The notes: generated by a model not told the origin, from the letters alone. Shown: positions 44,293 to 52,940, numbered from the stretch's first letter. The stretch: 64,000 nucleotides of DNA from Enorma phocaeensis (GCF_900186505.1 NZ_LT891968.1:374436-438435); one strand, 5' to 3'. Made by a program: numbers and translations.

Positions 44293-45834
44293 CTACTCAG
44301 CCTGCTCGATCAGGGTGGCGGCGAACTCCCTCATAGCCTTGGCGATCATGGACTTGACCTCGGTTTCGGAAACGCCAGCAGCCTCGTCCTGGACGCCCTC
44401 GTTGCGCTTGATGAGCACGGAAACGCCGTCGAACAGGTTGGTCATGCGGCCCAGGAAGAGGGATCCCTTGCCGATGATCATCACGCGCTCCATATCGCCC
44501 GCAAGCATGGCGTCGCGCGCATAGCCGATCGATGGAACACCCGAGGGGATGTGGCCCTGAGTGGGAGCCCAACCCACGAAGCCATGCTGGCTCACGAAGT
44601 CAGCGAGCTGCGTGCGCTCGAGCTCGCCGCGCTTGACGCCCAGGGCGCCGATCATCTTGTAGTTCGAGGCCGGCACATCGCCTGCGCCCGCGAACTTGGT
44701 GATGTCGGGGTTCTGCAGCTCGGGCGAGAAGTAGTCGACGTCGGTCACCTTGAGGCCGGCGCGCTCGAGCGGATCGTAGACGAGCGAGCCGATGACCACC
44801 TGCGGCGCAGAGCCGGTGCCAACGGTATGGCGACCGAGCACCGAGAGATCGATCTCGGGGTTCACGCCGTCGTTCACGGTGACGAGCACCGCCAGGCCGG
44901 CGACCATGTCCTCGAGGATGGGCAGGCCCTTCTTGACGTGGTCCTTGCCGTTCATGCCGAGCTTGGCGGTGCAGCCGCCTGCCGTCACGGCAACGGTCTT
45001 ATAGGCACCGGAAGCCACGAGCGCAGCAGCCTCGACGAGTGCATGGGTCGGCGCAGCGCAGAAGCCACGGACATCGGAGCCGGTCGCGGCGGTAAGGCCC
45101 GCGATCTCGGCAGCGGCCTTGGCGAAGTTGCCACCGCCGCGCTGGTTCATGTCGCCGCAGGCCTCCTCAGAGCAGTCGATGACGTACTCGATCTCGTCCT
45201 TGGCGATACCCGTGTTGTGAACGAGTGAGAGCAGGGAGAGGACCGAGGACGCCTTCTCGACGATGTTCTCGAGCATGATCTCGGCGGAAAGGTTCACGTC
45301 GATGTCGTGCGCAGGCTTCACGCAGCCAACGAGCTCGCCGCCAAAGCAGATGCGCTCGGCATGGTCGTCGGCAATGAGCTGCTCGATCTCGGAAGCATCG
45401 ACGCCCTCGACGATACGGGCCATGATGCTCTCATCGATCACGGGGTTCTGGGCGAGCGCATCCTTATGGGCGGACACGAAGCCGCGCTCGAGCTTGACCA
45501 GATCGAAGACGTCGCACGCCTGCATGAGCAGGATGAACTCGTCCTCGGGCATCATCTGGCCGTAGGCACCGTAGCGCGACGTCTCGTCGCACGCCTTGTC
45601 GTACCAAGGCTGCTCGATCTCGGCGAGCTCCATCGGGGTCTTGTTGCCGATGTAGACCTGGTTGGGCCAGTATGCGAGCGCCTCGTCGAAGCTGCGCAGA
45701 TGATTGGGCAGCTCCTTCAGATACTCGCTCTCCGGATTCACGATCCGCTCGGTCGTCTGGGTCGTGCCGTTCTCGATCACCATATCGGGGGTATGGGCGA
45801 GCACGTACCCGACTCCCTTGATAACGCTGTTCAC
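44293..45834 (-). CDS. grdC: Glycine/sarcosine/betaine reductase component C, beta subunit (GrdC)
   Basis: A 513-residue subunit that takes the Se-carboxymethyl group from GrdA and forms an acetyl thioester. It starts at GTG 45834 (VNSVIKGVGYVLAHTPDMVI), with AGGAG upstream. The fold is that of ketoacyl synthase III. The thiolase-like part has GSDVRGFCAAPTHALVEAAA with the likely active Cys and GWAPTQGHIPSGVPSIG near the C-terminus. It works with GrdD, encoded 9 bp downstream. Confidence 0.95.
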   Translation of the reverse strand: MNSVIKGVGYVLAHTPDMVIENGTTQTTERIVNPESEYLKELPNHLRSFDEALAYWPNQVYIGNKTPMELAEIEQPWYDKACDETSRYGAYGQMMPEDEFILLMQACDVFDLVKLERGFVSAHKDALAQNPVIDESIMARIVEGVDASEIEQLIADDHAERICFGGELVGCVKPAHDIDVNLSAEIMLENIVEKASSVLSLLSLVHNTGIAKDEIEYVIDCSEEACGDMNQRGGGNFAKAAAEIAGLTAATGSDVRGFCAAPTHALVEAAALVASGAYKTVAVTAGGCTAKLGMNGKDHVKKGLPILEDMVAGLAVLVTVNDGVNPEIDLSVLGRHTVGTGSAPQVVIGSLVYDPLERAGLKVTDVDYFSPELQNPDITKFAGAGDVPASNYKMIGALGVKRGELERTQLADFVSQHGFVGWAPTQGHIPSGVPSIGYARDAMLAGDMERVMIIGKGSLFLGRMTNLFDGVSVLIKRNEGVQDEAAGVSETEVKSMIAKAMREFAATLIEQAE

Positions 45835-45885
45835 GTTTGCACTCCTAGCTCTGTGTCTTGAAAGAGCAGCCGATCAATCCGGGAA

Positions 45886-45911
45886 GGGGCGGCGGCACCA
45901 GCCACCGCCCC
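45886..45911 (-). terminator. Hairpin between grdA and grdC
   Basis: GGGGCGGCGG pairs with CCACCGCCCC (one mismatch) around CACCAG in the 111-bp gap after grdA. There is no T run. It may shield the grdA mRNA, because selenoprotein A is needed in larger amounts than the other subunits. Confidence 0.5.
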
Positions 45912-45945
45912 CTTTGAAGCACGTCAAGCACCCGGTACTACTCTT

Positions 45946-46416
45946 TTAGAACTTGCAATACTGGTCGCGAATGGAGGTCATCTCGTTGATGATGTCATCA
46001 ACGTCGAGGACCATCTCCATCATGCTCACCTGCTCGTCGTAGACGGCGTCATCGAACTCCGCCTTGACCTCAGGCTCAACAACGTGGTAAACCGCGAGTC
46101 CCAACTGGACTCCAGTCAACGGACCGGCATAGGTCGGGTCACCGTTGGTGACCGTCTCAGCAGCGAGGCCGGCAGCCTCACCGTCAGCGGCGCCAAGGAG
46201 AACGACGACGTTCTCGGGGCCATACTGCTCGGTGAACTCCTTCACACGCTTCTGATTCTCCAGGTCCATTGCACCTGCAGCGGTTCAAACAAAGCACTCT
46301 GTCGAAGAGAAAATTACTTCGGCACCCGCGCTAGCGGCACAGGCCGAGATGGCCTCGCCGGGGATGCCGTCGCGGTCGCCAATGACGACGCACTTCTTCC
46401 CAGCTAAGATGCTCAT
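45946..46416 (-). CDS. grdA: Selenoprotein A (GrdA) of the reductase, Sec44
   Basis: The 156-residue shared selenoprotein that accepts the carboxymethyl group from component B. It starts MSILAGKKCVVIGDRDGIPG at ATG 46416; upstream in-frame sequence lacks a site. The redox motif reads STECFV-U-TAAGAMDLENQ with UGA at 46285-46287, codon 44, the same place as in other GrdA proteins. A hairpin CAGGT...ACCTG right after the UGA (about 46279-46262) is a SECIS candidate. The position of the preceding Cys in CxxU is conserved. It lies between trxA and grdC. Confidence 0.95.
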
Positions 46417-46507
46417 GTTCTCTCCACTCCCTTCCATTCTCCGTAGCTTCAGCCTAGTGGCCGTAGGCTCGCCGGGCCGCAAGCGACCCGGCGGCGTCCC
46501 GGTGCAC

Positions 46508-46825
46508 CTAGACGTACTTCTGAATCATCGCCTCGACGTTCTCGGGCGTGGCGTCATCCTTGACGCACTCGTCGACCTTCTCGCCGTCCTTGTAGATAGC
46601 GATCACGGGCAGACCCAGGATCTTCTGGGAAATTGCCAGACGACGAGCCTTGGTGGTGTTGAGCTCGCAGAACTTGATGCTCTCGCCGTACTTCTCAGCG
46701 AACGCCTCGATGTGCGGATGAAGCGCGGCGCACGGCACGCAGCCGTCACCGAAGTAGTCGACGAGCACGTAGCCGTCGGCCTTCAGCACCTCGTCCTCGA
46801 ACGTGTTCTTATCTACCTCGAGCAT
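46508..46825 (-). CDS. trxA: Thioredoxin
   Basis: A 105-residue thioredoxin that recycles GrdA. The fold is normal: ADGYVLVDYFGDGCVPCAAL with an active-site CVPC instead of the usual CGPC, then AISQKILGLPVIAIYKDGEK with the cis-proline. AAAGGAGG precedes ATG 46825. It sits between trxB and grdA, the usual place in reductase operons. The Val in CVPC may tune its redox potential. Confidence 0.95.
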   Translation of the reverse strand: MLEVDKNTFEDEVLKADGYVLVDYFGDGCVPCAALHPHIEAFAEKYGESIKFCELNTTKARRLAISQKILGLPVIAIYKDGEKVDECVKDDATPENVEAMIQKYV

Positions 46826-46840
46826 ATCCGTTCCTCCTTT

Positions 46841-47788
46841 TTACGCGGACAGGTTGGAGATGTAGTGCTCGGCCTGCATGGCGGCAATGGCACCATCGGA
46901 AACGGCGGTGACCACCTGGCGCAGGCTCTTCTGGCGCATGTCGCCAGCAGCATAGACGCCCTCGATGTTGGTATGCATATCAGCATCGGTGAGCACGTAA
47001 CCGCGCTCGTCCATGTCGATGATGCCGTCGATGAGCGAGGTCGAGGGCAGAAGCCCGATGAAGCCGAAGAGGCCGAACATGCCGTCCTCAGGGTCGGCCT
47101 CGATGGTGGTGAGCTCGCCCGTCTTGGTGTTCTTCACAACCATCTTGGAGAGGATGCCGTCGCCGTCGACCTCGTCGACCACGGTGTCCCACAGGAAATG
47201 GATCTTGGGGTTGGCGAAGGCTTTCTCTTGGATGGACTTCGCGGCACGCAGCTCATCACGACGATGGATGATCGTCACCTTGCGCGCGAACTTGGTGAGG
47301 TACATGGCCTCCTCGACGGCAGCGTCGCCACCGCCCACGACGTAGACCTCGAAATCCTCGAAGAAGGCCGCGTCGCAGGTCGCGCAGAAGGAGATGCCGC
47401 GGCCGGTGAACTCGGCCTCGTTCTTGCAGCCGATCTTGCGCGGATGGGCGCCCAGCGCCAGGATGACGCTCTTCGCCTCGTACTCGCCGTTATAGCCGAC
47501 GAGCTTCTTCACGGGGCCCTCGAGCTGGACCTCGTTGATGGTATCGCTCACGCGCTCGCAGCCGAACTTCTCGGCCTGAGCGGTCATGCGGGCGATCAGC
47601 GAGGGACCGGACTCGCCCTCGAGCATCTGCCCAGGGTAGTTCTCGATCTCATCGGTGATGGCGATCTGACCGCCATCCTGGGCTTTCTCGATGATGAGCG
47701 TCTTGAGCCTGCTACGCCCAGCGTACAGACCCGCCGCGAGACCCGCGGGGCCGGCGCCCAAGATGATAACGTCGTACACCTCTGCCAT
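46841..47788 (-). CDS. trxB: Thioredoxin reductase
   Basis: A 315-residue flavoprotein that passes electrons from NADPH to the thioredoxin of this operon. The FAD site is VIILGAGPAGLAAGLYAGRS; the redox-active pair is in GISFCATCDAAFFEDF; the NADPH site is VYVVGGGDAAVEEAMYL. The C-terminal FAD motif is YAAGDMRQKSLRQVVTA. It starts 22 bp downstream of the stop of the selenoprotein B gene and is followed by trxA. Confidence 0.96.
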   Translation of the reverse strand: MAEVYDVIILGAGPAGLAAGLYAGRSRLKTLIIEKAQDGGQIAITDEIENYPGQMLEGESGPSLIARMTAQAEKFGCERVSDTINEVQLEGPVKKLVGYNGEYEAKSVILALGAHPRKIGCKNEAEFTGRGISFCATCDAAFFEDFEVYVVGGGDAAVEEAMYLTKFARKVTIIHRRDELRAAKSIQEKAFANPKIHFLWDTVVDEVDGDGILSKMVVKNTKTGELTTIEADPEDGMFGLFGFIGLLPSTSLIDGIIDMDERGYVLTDADMHTNIEGVYAAGDMRQKSLRQVVTAVSDGAIAAMQAEHYISNLSA

Positions 47789-47809
47789 GGACGAGCTTAC
47801 CTCCCTGCC

Positions 47810-49129
47810 TTAGTACTTGACCTTGAAGACCGTCTGCTCGGTCACCGGTGTGGCGAGCGCGTCGAGTGCTACGCCCACGCGATGATAGCGCAGTTTCCAC
47901 TGCTCCTCGGGCGAGGTGTTGGGATCGCCCAGAGGATAGGGGATTGAGATGGTGGGCACGATCCTGTTCGCGCCGACCGTCGTGGAGACCGGAACGAGAT
48001 TGCACATGTGCACCACGGGGAAGCCGGCCTTCTCGAACTCTTTGACCATCGTTGCACCGCAACGAGTGCAAGTGCCTCAAGTGCTGCCGACGATAACGCC
48101 GTTCACACCGTCCTCCTTGAGGTACGGGATCATCTCGATGGCCATGCGCGACGCTTCGGCCTCGGTGGTACCGGTGCCCACGGTGGAATAGAAGTACGGG
48201 TGCAGGCGACCGATCTTGCCCTCGCGCTCGTAGGCGCGCATGGCGTCGACCGGCACGATCACGTTAGGATCGGCGTTGGCAGCCGCGGGATCGAAGCCCG
48301 CGTGAATGGTCTTGAACTTGCCAGCGTCCAGACGGTCCATATCGGAGATGTCATAGCGTCCCCAGCGCGTCGCGGACGCGGACTGGATGCGGTCGGGGTT
48401 CGCGATAGGCACGATACCACCGGTCGTCACGAGCGCGATGACGGAGGAGCCGAGATCCTTGATGGCATCGGCAACCGGCACGGTCTCCTTCTTGGGAATC
48501 ACGAGCTCGGTCTTATACTCCTCGCCGCGAATCTTCTTGAGCAGCATCTGCACGCCGCGATAGGCAGCGGTGTTCTCGCGCTTGTCCTCGAGGTAGATCT
48601 CGTGGCGGATGCCGCGCGGGAAGTAGCCCTCGGCATCGGCGCCAAGCGTCTGCTCGCCAGCGAGCACCTTGTTGACATACCCAATCATCTTGGGAACGTC
48701 CTTGCGCATCTTGGCGGCACCGTCGCCACCCTTGAAGATCACCACGTCGCCCTTGAACATCTCGACACCAGGGTTCTCCTCGTTCATCGAGGTAACCGCA
48801 GGAACGCCGAGCTTCTCCTGGACAGCCTTGCAGATCGTGCCGCAGGCAACGCCGTAGCGACCGGCGCGGAACGCCGGACCGGCGACAAAGAAGTCGAACT
48901 CCTTGCCCTTGAGCATCTCCATGATGCGTGAGACGGCTTCCTCGGTATTGGAACCCATGAAGTTGTCGCCGCACACGATCGTGTGAGTAACCTCGGCATC
49001 CTTGAGGGCGCCGTTGATGGCCATGGACGGGCCCACAACACCTTCAACGATGTAGGGCTCGATATCGGCCTTATCCTCGCCACCGACACCACCGAAGAAC
49101 TGGTTGAGGTAGCAGATTACCTTCTTCAC
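47810..49129 (-). CDS. Selenoprotein B (GrdB/GrdF/GrdH family) of the reductase, component B gamma subunit
   Basis: The 439-residue substrate-binding selenoprotein. It starts at GTG 49129 (VKKVICYLNQFFGGVGGEDK) with AAGGGGG upstream. An in-frame TGA at 48077-48079 (codon 351) reads as selenocysteine in GVIVGST-U-GTCTRCGATM, identical in position to known B selenoproteins. A perfect 6-bp stem TTGCAC/GTGCAA (48071-48066 with 48057-48052) after the UGA is the SECIS candidate. Segments such as CGDNFMGSNTEEAV and HAGFDPAAANADPNVIVPVD remind me of betaine- or sarcosine-type B proteins rather than glycine-type GrdB. I leave the symbol open for that reason. It is cotranscribed with the GrdE-like gene. 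Confidence 0.93.
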
Positions 49130-49143
49130 CTAAGCGCACCCCC

Positions 49144-50472
49144 TTAGACTTCGACCATGGTCTTCACGGAGAAGCCAGAGATGTGGTCTCCACAGAACCA
49201 ATTGTTGCCTTCCATGATGATGGAGCCGTCGTCGCGCGCGGACTTTCCGAGCACCTCATCATATCCCCACGAGCCGGACATGCCGTCGCGGTTCATGGCC
49301 TCCAGGTTGCCGATGACCGTCGAGCAGGCGGGAAGCTCGCTGAGCTCGGAGACGTTGCCCGTCGAGACAAGCGCCGTCATCTTCTCATCGAGGGTCACGA
49401 GCGGCTGCGAGCGGCCGTCGCGGCCGGTGCACTCGTTGGAGATGCCCACGACGGGGATGCCGGCGTCCTCGAGGATCACCTGGCAGCGCACATAGTCGGT
49501 ATCGGGGTTGCCGTAACCCTCCTCGGTCACGAGCGCATAGTCGATACCCAGGTTGAGCGCCATGTTGCGCACCATGATGGCAGCGCGCTCCTTCTGATCG
49601 AGCGCAACGTTCAGCATGGAGAGGATCACGCCTACGAAGTTGATGGACTTCCCGTCCTCGGCGAAGAGCTCCTTGATGGTGGGGAAGTTCTGCATCTCGT
49701 AGGTCGACCACTTTGAGGAAGAGGGCATGAACGAACCCGAGATGAGAGCGCCGTCGAGGATCTCGGTGGGGCTCACGAAGGTCGGCAGGTACTTGTTCAT
49801 ATCCCAGCCGTACCAAAGGTCGTTATAGCCCAAAGCCTCCATCTGCGACTGCGGCTGCAACACGAGGGCGACGTTGGGCAGGTCCTTACGGGCTGGATCG
49901 CGCTTGAGCACCGGATCGACCACATAGGTCTCGGTCTCGTCAACCTCGACATCGCGGGCGATCTTGCCCAGATACTCGGCAAGACGGTGACCGCCCCAGC
50001 GCAAAGCGTGGTTGCACTTCTGCTGCTCATGGCGCTCGAAGTCCTCGTCGGTGTCGGCAACGAGGCAGATGTTGATGAGCTTCGACCAGTAGGTGTGCTT
50101 AGCGCCCTCCCCGCCCATATCGATGACGCCGTCACCGAATGAGCCGTACTCCTTGGCAACCACGGTCACGCAGCAGCCCTTGAGGGCCTTGAGCTCGCCG
50201 TCTCCCGCAGGCACCACGTCATCGGTGACACCGGGGAACAGACAACGGCCGTCCATGCGCACGCGCGGCTCGATCGTCTCGACCACGGGCACGATGCGCG
50301 TGTCATCGCCAGGGTGGGCGATGACGAGATCCACGTCGGTCAGATGCTCGTCGCACTCCTTGAGGTAGGCGATGGCGGCATCCTTGTCGATGGTGAGCAC
50401 GCCGTTCTCGAACGAATCGGCATCACCGAACTGGACATCTTTGACATGGATGTTCCCAATCTCCAATTTCAT
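49144..50472 (-). CDS. Component B alpha/beta proprotein (GrdE/GrdG/GrdI family), without a processing Cys
   Basis: The 442-residue partner of selenoprotein B, first gene of the operon, with AAAGGAG upstream of ATG 50472. It matches the family throughout: MKLEIGNIHVKDVQFGDADS, GCCVTVVAKEYGSFGDGVID, NPDTDYVRCQVILEDAGIPV, then a GISNECTGRDGRSQPLV segment. In glycine-specific GrdE the chain is cut before a Cys near residue 242, which becomes a pyruvoyl group for glycine binding. Here the aligned stretch DGALISGSFMPSSSKWSTYE (240-259) has no Cys. That points to a sarcosine- or betaine-type protein (GrdG/GrdI), which need no Schiff base. Substrate remains to be shown. Confidence 0.9.
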   Translation of the reverse strand: MKLEIGNIHVKDVQFGDADSFENGVLTIDKDAAIAYLKECDEHLTDVDLVIAHPGDDTRIVPVVETIEPRVRMDGRCLFPGVTDDVVPAGDGELKALKGCCVTVVAKEYGSFGDGVIDMGGEGAKHTYWSKLINICLVADTDEDFERHEQQKCNHALRWGGHRLAEYLGKIARDVEVDETETYVVDPVLKRDPARKDLPNVALVLQPQSQMEALGYNDLWYGWDMNKYLPTFVSPTEILDGALISGSFMPSSSKWSTYEMQNFPTIKELFAEDGKSINFVGVILSMLNVALDQKERAAIMVRNMALNLGIDYALVTEEGYGNPDTDYVRCQVILEDAGIPVVGISNECTGRDGRSQPLVTLDEKMTALVSTGNVSELSELPACSTVIGNLEAMNRDGMSGSWGYDEVLGKSARDDGSIIMEGNNWFCGDHISGFSVKTMVEV

Positions 50473-50555
50473 ACGCTTGCACTCCTTTCTTTCGAATCTA
50501 CGGCTTACAACCTTCCTGATACATGGCGTATCGACACACTACGCCTGCTGACGCG

Positions 50556-50584
50556 ATTTTATAATAATCGCGATTATTGAACAA
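50556..50584 (-). promoter_or_regulatory. Reductase operon promoter with a 16-bp palindromic operator
   Basis: On the minus strand TTGTTC (50584-50579) and TAAAAT (50561-50556) are 17 bases apart, a sound -35/-10 pair about 84 bp before the first gene. The spacer is occupied by the perfect palindrome AATAATCGCGATTATT (50563-50578). Such a site between the promoter elements is a typical operator. Its core also lies in the tRNA-Sec promoter. Confidence 0.6.
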
Positions 50585-50903
50585 TGCCGCTCGCCGCCTT
50601 CTGTCCACCGCTAACCGACTTTCTTACAGTTCAACCAGCGTATTCCAGAAGGATCCCGTTAAGGATCGCGCCGCGGATGCATCTCGTACCTACCTACGGT
50701 GCGAGCCCACAACGCTAACCACATATGCACACGCATGCGCATGCGAATCCGTGGGCGTGAGTTGGTTTCGAAGACGATATGAGAAAGCCATTGGAGGGAA
50801 AGCCTCCCCGCGGCATGCCGGGTCGCGGGCTGGGCGGGAACAATGGCTGTGTATCGTCAGCCTGCGGTGCCCGCCGTACCGCACGCATGGGAGGAGGCTC
50901 CCC

Positions 50904-52016
50904 GTGTCCCATGTTACCTCCGTCGGCCTCGACGTGCATGCCCGCTCCGTCGCGGCCTGCGCCTTCAATCCCTACACGGGCGAGGTGAGGCAGAAGACCT
51001 TTGGCACCGACGCTCAGGAGATCGCCTCCTGGATAAAGGCCTTCGAGGACCCCAGGGCGGTCTACGAGTCGGGCCCAACGGGGTTCGCCCTGTGCCGCGA
51101 GCTCCGCGGGCTCGGCGTCGACTGCATCGTCGGCGCCGTCTCCAAGATGCAGAAGCCGGCGGCCGATAAGCGCCGCAAGAACGACAGGCGCGACGCCGCC
51201 TTCCTGGCAAGGCTCCTCGCCACCCACAACATCATCGAGGTCTGGATACCGCCCGTCGAGGTGGAGGCGGCGCGCGACCTGTCCCGCGCGCTGGACGATG
51301 CGCGCATCGACCTGCAGCGCGCGCGGCAGCGCCTCTCCAAGTTCCTGCTGAGGCGAGGATACGCCTTCGACGAGGTCGACGCGCTCGGTCGGAAGAGAGG
51401 GGCCTGGACCCGGGCTTTCTGGAGATGGGTCGAGGGCCTGCGCCCGCAGGAGGCGGCAGCGGCCCATGCGTTCGACCACTACGTCACCTGCGTGCGCTGC
51501 GCCGAGTCGGACAAGCGGGCCCTCGAGAAGCTGGTGCTTGCCGAGGCCCGGAGCGGAAGATGGAAGGATAGGGTCGGCGCCCTCGCCTCCATCAAGGGCA
51601 TCGACGTCATATCCGCTTTCAGCCTCGCCGCCGAGGCGGGCCTCTTCAGCCGCTTCCCGACCGCGGGAGCCTACGCTTCCTGGGTGGGCATCACCCCTTC
51701 CGAGCATTCCAGCGGCGAAAGGGAGGCGCGGGGCGGCATCACCAAGACGGGGAACGGCGCCTCCCGCCGCGTCCTCGTGGAGTCCTCCTGGCACTATATG
51801 AGCTGCTCGCCCAAGCCCAAGGCGGCGCCTTCGGGATATGAGGTGCCGCGGCACGTGAAAAGCCGGGCAGACGATGCCACCGCACGTCTGGCGCATCGCC
51901 ACGAATCGCTCAGGGCCGCCGGCAAGCGGACCTGCGTCGCCAACGTCGCCGTCGCCCGGGAGCTCGCCTGCTGGGTCTGGGAGATCGGCAGGCGGGCCGA
52001 GGGGACGCTCGGCTAG
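50904..52016 (+). CDS. IS110-family transposase (copy 2)
   Basis: A 370-residue DEDD recombinase starting at GTG 50904 (VSHVTSVGLDVHARSVAACA), with GGGAGGAGG upstream. The catalytic Asp10 is in GLDVHARS; ESGPTGFALCRELRGLGVDC and DRRDAAFLARLLATHN follow. The C-terminal part has SIKGIDVISAFSLAAEAGLF and ITPSEHSSGEREARGGITK with the family serine. Block identity to the transposase at 25898 is extensive but not complete, so the two elements are distinct members of one subgroup. The reading frame is intact. Confidence 0.93.
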   Translation: MSHVTSVGLDVHARSVAACAFNPYTGEVRQKTFGTDAQEIASWIKAFEDPRAVYESGPTGFALCRELRGLGVDCIVGAVSKMQKPAADKRRKNDRRDAAFLARLLATHNIIEVWIPPVEVEAARDLSRALDDARIDLQRARQRLSKFLLRRGYAFDEVDALGRKRGAWTRAFWRWVEGLRPQEAAAAHAFDHYVTCVRCAESDKRALEKLVLAEARSGRWKDRVGALASIKGIDVISAFSLAAEAGLFSRFPTAGAYASWVGITPSEHSSGEREARGGITKTGNGASRRVLVESSWHYMSCSPKPKAAPSGYEVPRHVKSRADDATARLAHRHESLRAAGKRTCVANVAVARELACWVWEIGRRAEGTLG

Positions 52017-52353
52017 GCCCGGGCGATACAGACCTTCTTGCCGGATGCGCCTGCATATCGACGCATCGCCGGGACCGGCTCACGGCTTTTTTGATGGGCA
52101 GCCAGGCGAGGCGGCGCCCGAGGACAAAGACTGGGAGGTTTTCGAGCGACGGCCCCGGACGGAGAATCGGAATGCGGTAGGTGCGCAAAACATATGCCAG
52201 CTGAGCTAAACGCAAACAAAATGGCGCACGAGTCCGCGGATATTAGCCTGCCAGGCGAGCGACGACTAACGAGCATCTCATGCAGGCGAACCGGCGAGAA
52301 ATAGTTACAGGTCCCGGAATAAAATCTGGGACCTGTAACGTCATGCCTCTTGA
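52017..52353 (+). ncRNA. Candidate guide (bridge/seek) RNA region in the right arm of IS110 copy 2
   Basis: 337 bp without a reading frame between the transposase stop and the right repeat. It has the same islands as copy 1: TTTTTTGATGGGCAGC (52087-52102) and CGCGGATATTAG (52235-52246), and a hairpin close to the right end, GTTACAGGTCCC (52304-52315) with GGGACCTGTAAC (52328-52339). The rest of the arm is diverged. Conserved islands in otherwise different noncoding DNA support a structured RNA. Confidence 0.5.
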
Positions 52354-52378
52354 CAATGGCTTTCTCATATTAAACATA

Positions 52379-52402
52379 AAGGGCACCCTCTCGGGTGCCC
52401 TT
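52379..52402 (-). terminator. Intrinsic terminator of tRNA-Arg
   Basis: Stem AAGGGCACCC (52379-52388) and GGGTGCCCTT (52393-52402) with a 4-base loop, 12 bp after the tRNA 3' end; on the minus strand TATGTTTAA follows. The right inverted repeat of IS110 copy 2 begins 8 bp further. Confidence 0.85.
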
Positions 52403-52413
52403 CAACCATCGGC

Positions 52414-52490
52414 TGGTGCGGCGTATAGGATTCGAACCTATGACGTTCTGATTCGTAGTCAGACCCTCTATCCAGCTGAGGTAACGCCGC
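52414..52490 (-). tRNA. tRNA-Arg (anticodon ACG)
   Basis: Leftward GCGGCGT acceptor (52484-52490) pairs with ACGCCGC (52418-52424); discriminator A and an encoded CCA follow. The anticodon arm CTGACTACGAATCAG contains ACG (52454-52456), and the T arm is TAGGTTCGAATCCTA. All arms are regular. Confidence 0.96.
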
Positions 52491-52502
52491 AACGCACGAA
52501 CT

Positions 52503-52531
52503 ATAATGGCACTGGCCCCCGGGTTCGTCAA
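52503..52531 (-). promoter_or_regulatory. tRNA-Arg promoter
   Basis: TTGACG (52531-52526), a 17-base spacer and CATTAT (52508-52503) lie directly upstream of the tRNA; the start would be about six bases before its 5' end. Confidence 0.6.
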
Positions 52532-52586
52532 GCAACTTTTTCAAAAATTTCTGCGCACTACTCGCGCATCCGCCCCCAGCAGCGCA

Positions 52587-52940
52587 TTATCCCTCGAATA
52601 TGGGGCATTCGACCACCGAATAAGGCAGCTCGAGACGCTCAAGCAATCGCTCGATGCCGAGCGCTCCGTCACAATCACCAAAAATCAGAGTGAACATGCT
52701 ACACAGCTGAGAAATCGTCTCCACGCGAAAGTAGTTGATGAGCTCCGCAGTTGAGCGAGGCGCGATCTGGATCTCTACGACACGGAGCGGGGAGCCAAAG
52801 CACCACGCCGTAAGCGCTCCTGCACTTGCTTGGTAGACGCAAAGACCGGCATCCTCCGTTGGGTAGCAGCCAATCAACAACCACTCCTCTTCATCTTGAG
52901 CGCGGAACAGAACGTGATTCAATCGCCTCGTCGCTTCCAT
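52587..52940 (-). CDS. Small conserved-looking protein of unknown function (117 aa)
   Basis: Starts MEATRRLNHVLFRAQDEEEW with GGAAGGAG upstream of ATG 52940. The composition is that of a compact alpha/beta domain: LLIGCYPTEDAGLCVYQASA, then LRVVEIQIAPRSTAELINYF and TLIFGDCDGALGIERLLERL. Six cysteines are scattered without a metal-binding pattern. No family is recognised. It stands alone between tRNA-Arg and the divergent dipeptidase gene. Confidence 0.65.
   Translation of the reverse strand: MEATRRLNHVLFRAQDEEEWLLIGCYPTEDAGLCVYQASAGALTAWCFGSPLRVVEIQIAPRSTAELINYFRVETISQLCSMFTLIFGDCDGALGIERLLERLELPYSVVECPIFEG

Larger units (their letters stand above)
50777..52370 (+). mobile_element. IS110-family (IS1111-like) insertion sequence, copy 2
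   Basis: Inverted repeats ATATGAGAAAGCCATTG at 50777-50793 and its complement at 52354-52370 frame a transposase gene (50904-52016), a left arm of 110 bp and a right arm of 337 bp. The repeats share ATATGAG and CATTG with copy 1 but differ in the middle five bases. Both elements share TGCCTCTTGACAATG at the right end. It lies between the reductase promoter region and tRNA-Arg, its right end in the tail of the tRNA terminator. Confidence 0.85.

Noticed and set aside
46349..47947. A 532-codon frame opposite trxA and trxB
   Set aside because: Shadow of well-supported genes on the minus strand; composition is that of antisense translation.
47810..49129. Pseudogenes in the reductase cluster because of in-frame stops
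   Set aside because: The stops are all UGA, at the known selenocysteine positions of selenoprotein B, GrdA and SelD, and the recoding genes are present.
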